Assembly: GCF_007830595.1 (NCBI RefSeq)
Contig: NZ_VLLD01000002.1
Source: Treponema_B putidum
Lineage (GTDB): Bacteria; Spirochaetota; Spirochaetia; Treponematales; Treponemataceae
Length of the DNA stretch: 64,000 bases
Reading direction: 5' to 3' (one strand)
Of this stretch, positions 16,644-25,880 are shown one piece after another. The notes beneath the pieces were generated by a model. It saw nothing but the letters and a program-made list of their open reading frames with translations. It made no database searches and was not told the origin of the DNA. The position numbers and the translations under genes are program-made. Each line of letters opens with the position of its first letter. Positions within the stretch are counted from its first letter, which is position 1.

Positions 16644-17636
16644 ATGGGACTCGATAATATTTCAGACAGTATAGAGGGTAACGGAAAAGTAATAGTTGTT
16701 ACCTCTTTGGTAATGGTTTTGTTTTTTATCCTTATTTCCACAATAGTGTTTTTTATGTCGGTAAAAACTGCCGATCAAGTTTTGGTTCCTAATATTGAAG
16801 GCGAAAAATTTGAAGATGCGGTTCTTAAACTTCAAGTCAAAGAACTCTATCCCCGTCTTCAACTAAGATTTTCAGATAATCCTGAGGATGCCGGAAAAGT
16901 TTTAGAGCAAAGTCCTCCGGCAGGTACTATCGTTAAAGCAGGTAAAAGAATAAATATCGTTGTAAGCAGCGGTGCCGTTCTTGACAGGGTAGAAAATTAT
17001 GTAGGAAAAACCATATCTGATGTACAACAGCATTTTGCTTCTCTTTTTACTGCGGGGCGAAAACAGTTAATTTCCATAAAAGAACCTATTATGTATAAAG
17101 CAAGTTCAATTCCTGCCGGCACTATCTTGGAGCAAAATCCTTCTCCTGACACTGAGATTTCGGAAGAAATTTTAATAGAGTTCATAGTGAGCAAGGGGCC
17201 TGAAAATGAAAAAGTTTCCGTTCCTAACATGGAAGGCTTTAAACTTAACGATATTTATTCTGCAATATCTCAAAATAAAATTTCGTTTACTATAAAAGCT
17301 GAAATAAATTCCGCTTTGGAAACTCCATTAGTTGTAAGCCAAAGTGAACCTGCCGATTCTTCTGTAGATGCTTATTCTCAAATAGAATTAGGTTTACAGT
17401 TTCCTGAGTCGACTGAGAAAATGATTTACGGTCTATATTCTCCTATTTTGCCGAAGTACCCTTATCCTGTAAAAGTTACGGTAGATGCCGTATATCCTGA
17501 CGGAAAAAGGGCAGAGCTTATAAGTTTTAATCATCAGGGCGGAAAATGCGATATTCCTTATGGACTTCCCCAAGGAACGGTTCTTGTCCTGACTGTATTA
17601 AATAAACAGGTACAAATGTTTGAAGTAAAACAATAG
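16644..17636 (+). CDS. Membrane-anchored PASTA-domain protein
   Basis: A 330-residue protein. An N-terminal membrane segment (residues ~15-38) is followed by three PASTA repeats: VPNIEGEKFEDAVLKL near 48, the segment with VGKTISDVQQHF near 118 and VPNMEGFKLNDIYSAI near 192. PASTA repeats bind muropeptides in Gram-positive kinases and penicillin-binding proteins; here no kinase domain is attached. It follows fmt after 26 nt and is probably in the def-fmt transcript. A role in sensing or binding envelope peptidoglycan is inferred. Confidence 0.88.
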   Translation: MGLDNISDSIEGNGKVIVVTSLVMVLFFILISTIVFFMSVKTADQVLVPNIEGEKFEDAVLKLQVKELYPRLQLRFSDNPEDAGKVLEQSPPAGTIVKAGKRINIVVSSGAVLDRVENYVGKTISDVQQHFASLFTAGRKQLISIKEPIMYKASSIPAGTILEQNPSPDTEISEEILIEFIVSKGPENEKVSVPNMEGFKLNDIYSAISQNKISFTIKAEINSALETPLVVSQSEPADSSVDAYSQIELGLQFPESTEKMIYGLYSPILPKYPYPVKVTVDAVYPDGKRAELISFNHQGGKCDIPYGLPQGTVLVLTVLNKQVQMFEVKQ

Positions 17637-17703
17637 CTTGTAACTAAGGTATAGCTCATATTGTTTATGAAGAGTATTCTGTAAAATAAATTATTAGAGG
17701 TCA

Positions 17704-17849
17704 GATAAACAGTTCGGCACAAATGGTGCCTCTCTGTTTATCTGCCGAGTTTGCCTTTCAGGCAAACGTCGCATTATTGTATGCAGTTTGTAAACAAACT
17801 GCGTGAAAAAACTTTTTTCGCAAATTGATATTTGCTGCAAAAAGTTTTT
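17704..17849 (+). promoter_or_regulatory. Four-hairpin leader element, copy 1
   Basis: Upstream of the 17864 lipoprotein gene. Hairpin 1 GATAAACAG/CTGTTTATC (17704-17742) encloses GGCAC-AAATG-GTGCC. Hairpin 2 spans 17746-17771 with arms CGAGTTTGCC and GGCAAACGTCG. Hairpin 3 pairs 17781-17790 with 17795-17804 (ATGCAGTTTG). Hairpin 4 is AAAAACTTTTT/AAAAAGTTTTT (17806-17849) with inner stem CAAAT-TGAT-ATTTG. The start codon follows after 14 nt. Related copies are at 36927-37074, 45155-45311 (minus) and 50831-50984. Confidence 0.75.
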
Positions 17850-17863
17850 ATTAGAGGTATAGA

Positions 17864-18580
17864 ATGAATAGAAAATTTTTAAGTATTTTAAGTTTAATTA
17901 TGTTTTTGCTTATTTTGGGTTCATGTAAAACAGTACCCAAAAATGATCCTAATTTTTTAGGAGATTTTTCCCCTGTAGAATTGGGAACCATTATGGCCGG
18001 AACCGTTACAAGAATAAAGGAAGAGATAAAGCCTACCGAATTTAAATTTACTTTTTTTCCACGTACAAATATTATATCGATTCAGCATAAATTTATGGTT
18101 GATAAGGTTGAAATATTTTTAGATCAGGGAGATAGGGAAATATTGATTAAGGCAATGGAAACCTATCTGTCTTCTTATAATGATAAAAATTTGAGTGCCG
18201 CTAACGCTAAGAAAAAAGCTTTTTTCGGGAAGACAAAGGTTTATATGACTTGGGGACTTTTCGGCGGAGGCGCACATGAGGCAGAACCTACATTGAGGGC
18301 TGAATATCAATTGTTATCGGAAAATCGGCCTTATTTTATCTTAGGTAATGCCAGTACAAAAGCGGTAGGAGAGAAGGATGATGCAAGCAGCCCTGCTTTA
18401 AGATTGGCTTTTTCCCCTGCTCAATGCGAGGACTTTATTGAACTTTTAAAACAAGAAAATCTTGTTAAAATTGTAGAAGATATGCAAAAAGATTTTGAAC
18501 GTTTTGAGCCTTCACAAAAAACTGAAAACCAAAATACTGAAAATTCTGAAGAGGATAAGGTAAATTATGACGGTTTTTAA
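17864..18580 (+). CDS. Lipoprotein, 238 aa
   Basis: Signal peptide with lipobox LILGSC near residue 21 shows a lipid-anchored envelope protein. No known family recognised. A central region (DKVEIFLDQGDREILIKAMETYL, then FFGKTKVYMTWGLFGGG) looks like a mixed alpha/beta domain, and the C-terminal 30 residues are Glu/Asn-rich and probably disordered. ATG 17864 is preceded by GAGG. It has its own 146-nt structured leader, so it is likely transcribed or regulated separately from the PASTA gene. It converges with rpiA downstream. Confidence 0.82.
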   Translation: MNRKFLSILSLIMFLLILGSCKTVPKNDPNFLGDFSPVELGTIMAGTVTRIKEEIKPTEFKFTFFPRTNIISIQHKFMVDKVEIFLDQGDREILIKAMETYLSSYNDKNLSAANAKKKAFFGKTKVYMTWGLFGGGAHEAEPTLRAEYQLLSENRPYFILGNASTKAVGEKDDASSPALRLAFSPAQCEDFIELLKQENLVKIVEDMQKDFERFEPSQKTENQNTENSEEDKVNYDGF

Positions 18581-18621
18581 TAAACGAAAATAAACCTGAA
18601 TATAAACCGCAAGGGCTTATT

Positions 18622-19341
18622 TTATAAATCTTCTATTTTTCCGTCTTGATGTACGATAAAGACTCGCGGAGTATTTTTAGTAAAAAATCCGTTTTCTACT
18701 ATACCGGTAATTTTATTTAAACTTTCTTCCAAGACTTTGGGATCTACGCCGGCTTCTTTCGGCCATCTTACATCGATTATAAAGTTTCCGTTGTCGGTAA
18801 CAACAGGGCCCATTTTCTTTACACCTTCACGTAATACTACTTCGATGCCTTGAGCTTCAAGAATCTTAGTAATACTTAAACGTGCTTCCGGTATAATTTC
18901 TATAGGGAGGGCAAATCCTTTGCCAATGGACTTAACTTTTTTTCTTTCATCGGCAATAACAACAAATTCTTTTGAATTATATGCTATTATTTTTTCTCTA
19001 AGAAGGGCAGCTCCTCCTCCCTTGATTAAGTTTTTATCGGGATCGATTTCATCTGCTCCGTCTATAGCAAGGTCTAAGGAACCTCCTATTTTTTTTGAGC
19101 TTAAAGAATAGACAGGAATGCCTAATTTTTCACATTCGATTGAGGTTTGAAAACTTGTCGGTACGGCAAAAATTGTGCTTATTTTTTTTGACGACAATAA
19201 TTGGGCTATACGGTTTACAGCCGGCAAAGCCGTCGAACCTGTTCCAAGTCCTATTTTTATTCCGTCAAAAATTTTCCCTTCGGAAAAAAGAGTGTCGATT
19301 GCATGATAGGCAACCTTTTTTTTAAGTTCCGAGATATCCAT
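18622..19341 (-). CDS. rpiA: Ribose-5-phosphate isomerase A
   Basis: A 239-residue enzyme interconverting ribose-5-P and ribulose-5-P in the non-oxidative pentose phosphate pathway. GLGTGSTA near 32, DLAIDGADEIDP near 88 (catalytic Asp) and KGGGAALLREKI near 105 are the family motifs. Last gene of the minus-strand run that starts at polA; its ATG touches the aroDE stop, so it is translated in the same transcript. Confidence 0.96.
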   Translation of the reverse strand: MDISELKKKVAYHAIDTLFSEGKIFDGIKIGLGTGSTALPAVNRIAQLLSSKKISTIFAVPTSFQTSIECEKLGIPVYSLSSKKIGGSLDLAIDGADEIDPDKNLIKGGGAALLREKIIAYNSKEFVVIADERKKVKSIGKGFALPIEIIPEARLSITKILEAQGIEVVLREGVKKMGPVVTDNGNFIIDVRWPKEAGVDPKVLEESLNKITGIVENGFFTKNTPRVFIVHQDGKIEDL

Positions 19342-20822
19342 TATAAATACTCCTTTCCTGCAAAGGCTTTAAACTGATGATAGGCTTGATACTCAAGCAT
19401 TTTATAGCCGTTACAAACCTGACATCCGGCCGTCCTTGCCCTTTTTAATAACTTAGTAGTTTCGGGTCTGTAAATTAACTCAAATACTTTTTCTTTTCCT
19501 GTAAAGGTATAAAAATTAAGAGGGTCTATATCTATGTCAGGCTCCATACCTGCATTTGTGGTTTGAATTATCAGTTCCGAAAAAACATAAAGCTGTTTTA
19601 TATTTATCGGGTCCAATAGAGCCCATTTAAATTTATATTTTTCGGCTATATCTTTGGCTTTTTCGGCCGTACGGTTAAAGATACAGGCTTTTCCATGGAG
19701 AGAGCTTATTACTTTTGCAACAGCTCTGGCAGCTCCTCCGGCTCCTATAATAGCAACCTTATATTTGCGTAAGTCTTTTTCATTTAAGAACTCTATTAAA
19801 GCCTGCTGAAAGCCGTCAACATCGGTATTATAGCCGAACCATTTTTTGTTTTCGTTTATCAGGGTATTTACGGCGCCGACAAATTTTGAATCATCGGATA
19901 TGGAATTTATTTGGGATATAATTTCTCTTTTAAAAGGAGCCGTAACCGAAAGACCTTTTATATTAAGAATATTTGCAAAGTCCAGAGCTTCCTTAGAGGA
20001 TAGTGCCGATATGGGAATATAAACCGAATCAATACCTTTTCTTTTAAAACCATTATTGTGAATTTTCGGACTTAAACTTGTGTTTACATCGTTGCCTATA
20101 ACTCCATAGATGCTTGTATTATTATTAATTTTTGAAAAGCCGTATAAGTCTTCTAAGGTTTCAGGATCTATGAGTTCTTTTTCAAGTTTGTTTTTCTTTA
20201 TATATTCCGGAGTAAATGTATAAACAATTTGGGAATTTAATTTCTTTGATAGAATACGAGAAGTTAAACCGTAAGGGCCCATTACTGATAAGATATATTG
20301 TTCATTTTTTATCAGTTTTGAAGCTTTAAAAAGTTCTGAAACATCGCTTATGGAATTCGCAGTAAATGCCAACTTGGGAATGTCTGTTTCAAAGCGGCTT
20401 AGACCCTCTACAGTTTTTACTATATTCTTTACCGGAGTTTTGCAGTGTAAACTTCTTATAATTTTAATATCAAAGGCTCTTGCCGCTTCTTCGATTCCCG
20501 ATGAGTTAAAATCGCTTTCCAAATCGATATAAGCAAAGTTTTTTATCGGGTCGGAGTTTGCATAGGCAAGACCGCGGGCAAAGATCGTCATTCTGGATCC
20601 TTCTCCCCCTGTAAAGTTTCCTCCGTCAGACTTACGCCTTACGGTTAAAATACAGGGGATTCCGGCCCGCTCCGGAAATTTTCTTAAAGAGAGTATTTCG
20701 CTTTGATTGAGATAATCTACGCGAAGTTCTGCAATATCGATAAATTTTTTATATTTTTCCAGTGCAGAAAGATTTTTTTCGATAGTTTTTTCAGTTAAAA
20801 CAAGACATACCTTTGTAGACAT
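19341..20822 (-). CDS. aroDE: Fused 3-dehydroquinate dehydratase / shikimate dehydrogenase
   Basis: A 493-residue fusion acting in the shikimate pathway. Residues ~1-220 are type I dehydroquinase: AELRVDYL near 32, IIRSLHC near 143 and the Schiff-base lysine in KLAFTANS near 170. Residues ~235-493 are AroE: VNTSLSPKIHN near 247, TAPFKRE near 299, YNTDVDGFQQAL near 334 and nucleotide loop GAGGAARAV near 360. This fusion also occurs in plants and some bacteria including chlamydiae and spirochaetes. It lies 2 nt after the SPOR gene and adjoins rpiA. Confidence 0.94.
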   Translation of the reverse strand: MSTKVCLVLTEKTIEKNLSALEKYKKFIDIAELRVDYLNQSEILSLRKFPERAGIPCILTVRRKSDGGNFTGGEGSRMTIFARGLAYANSDPIKNFAYIDLESDFNSSGIEEAARAFDIKIIRSLHCKTPVKNIVKTVEGLSRFETDIPKLAFTANSISDVSELFKASKLIKNEQYILSVMGPYGLTSRILSKKLNSQIVYTFTPEYIKKNKLEKELIDPETLEDLYGFSKINNNTSIYGVIGNDVNTSLSPKIHNNGFKRKGIDSVYIPISALSSKEALDFANILNIKGLSVTAPFKREIISQINSISDDSKFVGAVNTLINENKKWFGYNTDVDGFQQALIEFLNEKDLRKYKVAIIGAGGAARAVAKVISSLHGKACIFNRTAEKAKDIAEKYKFKWALLDPINIKQLYVFSELIIQTTNAGMEPDIDIDPLNFYTFTGKEKVFELIYRPETTKLLKRARTAGCQVCNGYKMLEYQAYHQFKAFAGKEYL

Positions 20823-20824
20823 AA

Positions 20825-21673
20825 TCAGCTTTTTTTTCTGTCTTGTGTTACATAACTGCCTTCAAAACCCTTAATTTCTTTTATTTTTTTAAGCCAATAT
20901 TCAGCCTCGGTTTTGTTCTTAAAGGGGCCGACTCTTACACGGTGAGTAAGTCCTGTAGCTGTTTCTTTGGTGAAAATTTCCGCCTTCATATGCTTTGAAG
21001 TGAGAGTATCTCTTGCCGCCTCTGCATTTAAGCGGCTTGTCAAAGAAGCTGTTTGAACCCAGTACAGTGTGGAAACCGTCTTTTGCTCAGGGCTTTTTTT
21101 GGCAACCGGTTTTTCTGCTTTTTTAGCCGTCGTGGTTTCGGCTTTAGGCTTTTGAGTTGTATTTGAGCTAAGACCTTTTACCGAAGCTACACCTGTATTT
21201 TTATTATCTGTTTTGGCAGGAGAAGCCTGAGTTTCGGTTTCGGAAGTTTGTTTACCGCTTTCTTGGTTTTTGCCGGCGTCTTGGTTTATGTTTAAATTTT
21301 CTGCGAGATTATCTGGTAAACTTGCCGTTTTTTCATCTTTTTGAGGATTCGTTAAGTCGCTTACATTTATTGAAGTTTCAGTTTTCCCCGGTTGGCCCTC
21401 ACCGTTTACAACGGTTATATTGTTTGCAATATTTACAAGAGTGGGAGACTCCGATTCAAGCGGAGGAATTGAGTCGGGATTTCGTGTCCATTGAAGAGGA
21501 TCAACATTTGTATCCGTTTTGTCGGCTTCTATTCTGCCTAAATCGGATACTTGTGCCGCAGTCATGGTGCTTTTATTACGGAATGGAGCATACAGGTATA
21601 AACCTACACCGAAGATAATTAAAGCAAACAATGAAATAAAAAGTACTATCCATAAAATTTTTTTCTGTTCCAT
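20825..21673 (-). CDS. SPOR-domain membrane protein
   Basis: A 282-residue protein with a single N-terminal membrane helix (residues ~7-29), a long Thr/Lys/Ser-rich probably disordered linker (residues ~60-205), and a C-terminal SPOR domain (YWVQTASLTSRLNAEAARD to KNKTEAEYWLKKI). SPOR domains bind denuded peptidoglycan at division sites. Type II topology with the SPOR domain in the periplasm is expected. It lies 9 nt after coaE in the polA operon. Confidence 0.9.
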   Translation of the reverse strand: MEQKKILWIVLFISLFALIIFGVGLYLYAPFRNKSTMTAAQVSDLGRIEADKTDTNVDPLQWTRNPDSIPPLESESPTLVNIANNITVVNGEGQPGKTETSINVSDLTNPQKDEKTASLPDNLAENLNINQDAGKNQESGKQTSETETQASPAKTDNKNTGVASVKGLSSNTTQKPKAETTTAKKAEKPVAKKSPEQKTVSTLYWVQTASLTSRLNAEAARDTLTSKHMKAEIFTKETATGLTHRVRVGPFKNKTEAEYWLKKIKEIKGFEGSYVTQDRKKS

Positions 21674-21682
21674 AAATCAACC

Positions 21683-22354
21683 TCAAAAACCTCTTTTTTT
21701 CACTTCTTTCAATAGCTTTCTTTTTAAACTTGAAGAAGACCAAGAGTTCTTTACTACTATTGTATCGGCATTTAAAAAAAAGTATTGAGAAAAGAATTTC
21801 TTTTGTTTTGAAAATCTTAGCCTTATATTTTTTAAGGGAAGCCCGTCCCTTTTTTTTGCCCTTATGAGCCTTAAAATAAAAGGAGCATCTATGTACAATA
21901 TAAAAAGGCATTTTTTGATAAGGCTCGTCTTGTGAAGAGTCGGAGCGTTTAAAAGAATAGGACGCTCAGGTTTTTCACTAAAGGCCTTTTTAATTTCTTC
22001 CCATATTTTTTCTTCAATTATCGGAAGAATAAAGGCTTCGTGTTTTTTTAAGAGGTCTTCATCCGAAAAGACCAAGAGGGCAAAGGCTTTTTTGTCGATG
22101 CCTTTTTCATTTTTTAAATTTATGCCTCGTTTTTCGGCCTCAGCCTGAAAGAGATTTAAAATTTCGTTTTGATTTTCTGCAAAAACTTTTCTTGAAACGG
22201 CATCGGCATCAATACAATAAAAGCCGTAGTCTTTTAAAATAGCACTTGCCGTGTTTTTACCCGAACAAGAAGGGCCTGAAAGCCCTATTAAAATCGGTTC
22301 TGAGGGTACACCAAGGCTTTGCCGACTTTGCCTGCTGTTTGAAACACTATCCAT
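21683..22354 (-). CDS. coaE: Dephospho-CoA kinase
   Basis: A 223-residue P-loop kinase catalysing the final step of coenzyme A synthesis. GLSGPSCSGKNTAS near residue 24 is the ATP site, CIDADAVSRKVF near 49 the DADxxxR region, and LLNAPTLHKT near 135 the later LPLLFE-like block. The N-terminus has a short Ser/Gln/Arg extension ahead of the P-loop, and the start overlaps the polA stop by one base. The last ~20 residues are Lys-rich. Confidence 0.9.
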   Translation of the reverse strand: MDSVSNSRQSRQSLGVPSEPILIGLSGPSCSGKNTASAILKDYGFYCIDADAVSRKVFAENQNEILNLFQAEAEKRGINLKNEKGIDKKAFALLVFSDEDLLKKHEAFILPIIEEKIWEEIKKAFSEKPERPILLNAPTLHKTSLIKKCLFILYIDAPFILRLIRAKKRDGLPLKNIRLRFSKQKKFFSQYFFLNADTIVVKNSWSSSSLKRKLLKEVKKRGF

Positions 22355-25185
22355 TAGTGGAACTCTCCCCAGCTCATTCCCGATTCTATGCTTACCCTTA
22401 AAGGCACCGAAAGTTTGATGACGCCTTCCATTTTTTCTTTTACGAGGGACATAACTTTTTCTCTTTCGGTTTCGGCGGCCTCTATTATAAGCTCATCATG
22501 AACCTGTAAAAGTATGGAAGCATCAAGTTTTTGTTTTTTTAAAGCCTTATCGACTTCAAGCATTGCAAGTTTTACTATATCGGCGGCTGTGCCCTGAATT
22601 GGGGTGTTTACCGCGATTCGTTCGGCTCCGGCCTTTTCCACCTTGTTTTTGCTGTTTATAGCCGGAAGGTATCGCCTTCTTCCCATTATGGTTTCTACAT
22701 AGCCTCTTTGTTCGGCTTCTTGACAAACTTTAGCCATAAAGCCGGATACACCCGAATAGGTTGCAAAATAGGCCTTTATAAACTCATCGGCTCTTTTTCG
22801 GGGAATTCTTAAAGAAGAAGCGAGGCGGAATGCACTCATCCCGTACATTACGCCGAAGTTTATGGTCTTTGCTATGCGCCTCATATCCTGAGTTACATCT
22901 TTTATGTCTACAGCAAAGATTAGGCTTGCAGTCTTGGCGTGAACATCGATTCCTTTATTAAAGGCTTCTACTAGGTTTTGATCCTTTGAAAGATGGGCAA
23001 GGATTACAAGCTCAATCTGCGAATAATCTGCAGAGATAAGAACCCGCCCCTTTTCCGCCTGAAAGGCTTCCCTTATCTTCCGCCCCTCGTTTCCTCTTAT
23101 GGGGATATTTTGTAAATTAGGGTCTCGGCTTGAAAGGCGGCCTGTGGCTGTTCCTGTTTGAATAAAACTTGTATGGATTCTTCCGTTTTTGTCCGTCATC
23201 TTGGGAAGGGTATCGGTGTATGTGGATTTTAACTTTGCAAGAGCTCTGTAATCTAAGATTTTTGCAGGTACGGGATCCTCCGAAGCAAGGTTTTCAAGGA
23301 CTGAAGTATCCGTAGAATAGCCCGTTTTGGTTTTTTTGCTGGTGGGCAGTTTTCTTTCTTCAAATAAGACTTCTTGAAGCTGCTTAGGCGAGGCTATATT
23401 AAATTCATGGCCTACAAGCCGGTAAATATCCTTTTCACATTCTTCAAGTTCTATTCCCAATTCTTTTGAGTAGGCAGTAAGTTCTTCACCCTTTAAAAAG
23501 ATACCCTTTATTTCCATCTCGGTTAAAAGTTTTGTTATGGGCATTTCAAGATCAAAGAAGAGCTTTTCCAAATTATTCTTTTTTAAGAGGGGTAAAAATT
23601 TTTTATAAAACCGGAATGTTATGTCGGCATCTTCGGCAGCATAGGGACAGGCTTCTTTTAAAGGAACATCCGAAAAGTTTTGCCTGTCCTTTACGACTTC
23701 CTTAAACCGGATGGTTTTTACATTTAAAATGCTTTCTGCAAGTTTATCCATACCGTAAGAAGAGCGGGTGGGATCCAAAAGCCATGCGGCGACCATTGTG
23801 TCAAAAAGATTTGCCGAAATGCAGTTTGCAAGTTTTGACGAAAGGGCGGCTTGAATGTCGAATTTACCGTTATGCATTATGAGGGTCATCTTTGAGTCAA
23901 ATAGTTTTGTTACCGCCTTTTTTGCATCCTTAAAGGCTATTAGTTTTGGGGCTTCTTCTCCCAGTTCAGGGCAGGGAGCCTTTAAAGGAAAATAATAGGC
24001 CACTCCTTCTTTTAGGGCAATGGAGAATCCGCAGACTTCTGCATTTAGAGGATCTTCACTTGTAGTTTCACAGTCATAGGCTGCAAGCCCCTGTTTTAAG
24101 GCCTCGTCTACTATTTTAAAAAGTTCTTCCGCTTCGTCTACAAGTTTGTAATCACCCTTGTTTTGAGGAAGGGAAATTTCTTCTCCTGTTCCTAATTCTT
24201 GCGGGAGCATTTCGGGAGAAGTTTGTTCAGAATTTTCAAAAAGACCGGTTTCTTGTTTTAAGTTTTCTTTTGAAGAAGTCTCATTTTTTTCATGTTTAGA
24301 CAGGGCTTTTTCGGCAATTATTTTTTCGGAATATAGTTTTGCAATATTGGGAAGCTCTTCGCTGATAAAAAGACGGGCGGCCGCCTCATAATCCATTTGC
24401 GAAGTGGAGTAGGCGTTTAAGTCTTTTTCGACGGGAACATCGAAACGGAGCCTTATGAGCTCTTTAGAAAAATAAGCCGATTCCTTTCCTTCTTCTATTT
24501 TTGTTTTTAAAGCCCCTTTTAAGTTTTTCGTATTTGAGTAAATGCCGTCGAGGGTTTTATACTCTTCAAGGAGCTTTACGGCTGTTTTCGGGCCGACCCC
24601 CTTTATGCCGGGAACATTGTCGGCACTGTCGCCTATTAGGGAAAGAAGGTCTAACATTCCGGCAGGATAAACGCCCCATTCTTCTTTTACGTTTTCGGCA
24701 TCGAAGCCTTCCCAAGCCTTTATCTTCCCTGGTTTCAACATAGTCGTGGTTTTTGAAACAAGCTGCATCAAGTCCTTATCGCCTGAAATAATCACACATT
24801 CCCGATCTTCCTTTTCGGCGAGGGCGGCTATGGAAGCGATTACATCATCGGCTTCAAAACCGTTACAGCGGACTGTAGGAAGTTTAAATGTTTTTAAAAT
24901 TTCTTCTATTTTGTCTATTTGAGCATGTAGGTCATCGGGCGTTTTATCCCGCGTGGCCTTGTATTCTTTGTACATCTCATGTCTAAAGGTGGGTGTAACC
25001 GAGTCGAGTGCGGTAACAAAAAGTTTAGGATTATATTCGGTAAATATGGAATGAAGGCTTTTAAAAAAGCCGAAAATGGCCGAAACGTTTTCGCCCTTAG
25101 AGTTTGTAAGAGGTCTTGAAATAAAGGCAAAGTAGGAGCGGTAAATAAGCCCGTAGGCATCCAAAACATAGATTGTATCTTTCAT
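22354..25185 (-). CDS. polA: DNA polymerase I
   Basis: A 943-residue enzyme with all three domains. Residues ~1-290: 5'-3' exonuclease (DAYGLIYRSYF, SGDKDLMQLV, SLIGDSADNVPGIKGVGPKTA). Residues ~345-530: 3'-5' exonuclease with catalytic residues visible in YDCETTSEDPL, MHNGKFDIQ and YAAEDADIT, so proofreading appears intact. Residues ~550-943: polymerase with RLSSRDPNLQNIP, SADYSQIELVILAH (motif A), RRIAKTINFGVMYGMS (motif B) and VHDEL (motif C). ATG 25185 has a GGAGG site. First gene of the five-gene minus-strand operon. Confidence 0.98.
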   Translation of the reverse strand: MKDTIYVLDAYGLIYRSYFAFISRPLTNSKGENVSAIFGFFKSLHSIFTEYNPKLFVTALDSVTPTFRHEMYKEYKATRDKTPDDLHAQIDKIEEILKTFKLPTVRCNGFEADDVIASIAALAEKEDRECVIISGDKDLMQLVSKTTTMLKPGKIKAWEGFDAENVKEEWGVYPAGMLDLLSLIGDSADNVPGIKGVGPKTAVKLLEEYKTLDGIYSNTKNLKGALKTKIEEGKESAYFSKELIRLRFDVPVEKDLNAYSTSQMDYEAAARLFISEELPNIAKLYSEKIIAEKALSKHEKNETSSKENLKQETGLFENSEQTSPEMLPQELGTGEEISLPQNKGDYKLVDEAEELFKIVDEALKQGLAAYDCETTSEDPLNAEVCGFSIALKEGVAYYFPLKAPCPELGEEAPKLIAFKDAKKAVTKLFDSKMTLIMHNGKFDIQAALSSKLANCISANLFDTMVAAWLLDPTRSSYGMDKLAESILNVKTIRFKEVVKDRQNFSDVPLKEACPYAAEDADITFRFYKKFLPLLKKNNLEKLFFDLEMPITKLLTEMEIKGIFLKGEELTAYSKELGIELEECEKDIYRLVGHEFNIASPKQLQEVLFEERKLPTSKKTKTGYSTDTSVLENLASEDPVPAKILDYRALAKLKSTYTDTLPKMTDKNGRIHTSFIQTGTATGRLSSRDPNLQNIPIRGNEGRKIREAFQAEKGRVLISADYSQIELVILAHLSKDQNLVEAFNKGIDVHAKTASLIFAVDIKDVTQDMRRIAKTINFGVMYGMSAFRLASSLRIPRKRADEFIKAYFATYSGVSGFMAKVCQEAEQRGYVETIMGRRRYLPAINSKNKVEKAGAERIAVNTPIQGTAADIVKLAMLEVDKALKKQKLDASILLQVHDELIIEAAETEREKVMSLVKEKMEGVIKLSVPLRVSIESGMSWGEFH

Positions 25186-25211
25186 AAATTAAGACCTCCG
25201 TTCGGGAAAGA

Positions 25212-25241
25212 ATTATACTATGTAAAAGCCTTTAAATGCAA
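25212..25241 (-). promoter_or_regulatory. Promoter of the polA operon
   Basis: On the minus strand TTGCAT (25236-25241), 18-nt spacer, TATAAT (25212-25217), about 27 nt before the polA ATG. Confidence 0.6.
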
Positions 25242-25344
25242 GCATTAAATGCAGGCTATATTGTTATTTTTATTAGAAAAGCCCTGTAATTCTTGACTAT
25301 GTGTACAATAGCATATATACTATAAATTATAAGGGAGTTTAGAA

Positions 25345-25514
25345 GTGATTTTTGAATGAGGTGAGATCAAAAATGAAGCTAACATAAAAAAGCATGACGG
25401 TATTTCATTCAAAATAGCTGCTCGTGTGTTTCTTGACAGTAAGCGTATAGAAAAAAAGGTAAAGGTTATAAAACAAAAATCAATGCTGTTTTACGCTCTT
25501 ACGCGTTCGGCTGA
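25345..25514 (+). pseudogene. Decayed BrnT toxin / BrnA antitoxin remnant
   Basis: Reading from GTG 25345 gives VIFE*GEIKNEANIKKHDG, then ISFKIAARVFLDSKRIE, the start of a BrnT ribonuclease toxin; the Trp codon after E is TGA. From ~25453 another frame gives KGKGYKTKINAVLRSY, then FG and a stop at 25512, which is the typical C-terminal end of a BrnA-type antitoxin. The middle of both genes is missing. The rest of 25200-25600 holds only promoter boxes for polA and citD. Confidence 0.65.
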
Positions 25515-25546
25515 TTCTATATTAAAACCGTCTTCCTTTCCCAAGA

Positions 25547-25575
25547 TTGACTTATTCCTTTTATATTGATATAAT
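25547..25575 (+). promoter_or_regulatory. Promoter of citDEF
   Basis: TTGACT (25547-25552), 17-nt spacer, TATAAT (25570-25575), 29 nt before citD. AAGGGG just before the ATG is the ribosome binding site. Confidence 0.7.
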
Positions 25576-25604
25576 CTTGTCATATCAAAATTTAAGGGGT
25601 ATCT

Positions 25605-25880
25605 ATGCAAATAAAACGAGAAGCGGTTTGCGGAACACTCCAATCAAATGATTGCCTTGTCCGTGTTGAACCGTCCTTAAAACCGGAGGACGGTATTGAG
25701 CTTGATTTAAAAAGCTCTGTTTTAAACGAATTCGGTGCACAAATAAAAAAAATTGTGCAGGAAGTTTTGGATGAGTTTGAAGTAAAAAATGCCAAACTCT
25801 TTATCGAAGACAAGGGTGCTTTAGATTGTACGATCAAGGCCCGTGTAGAAACAGCATTGAGGCGCGCAAATGAAAAATAG
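25605..25880 (+). CDS. citD: Citrate lyase acyl carrier protein (gamma subunit)
   Basis: A 91-residue carrier protein bearing the phosphoribosyl-dephospho-CoA prosthetic group. The attachment serine lies in CGTLQSNDC near residue 14, where the family has a GTLESSD motif, and the C-terminal part DKGALDCTIKARVETAL is conserved. Overlaps citE by 11 nt. First gene of a three-gene operon. Confidence 0.95.
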   Translation: MQIKREAVCGTLQSNDCLVRVEPSLKPEDGIELDLKSSVLNEFGAQIKKIVQEVLDEFEVKNAKLFIEDKGALDCTIKARVETALRRANEK

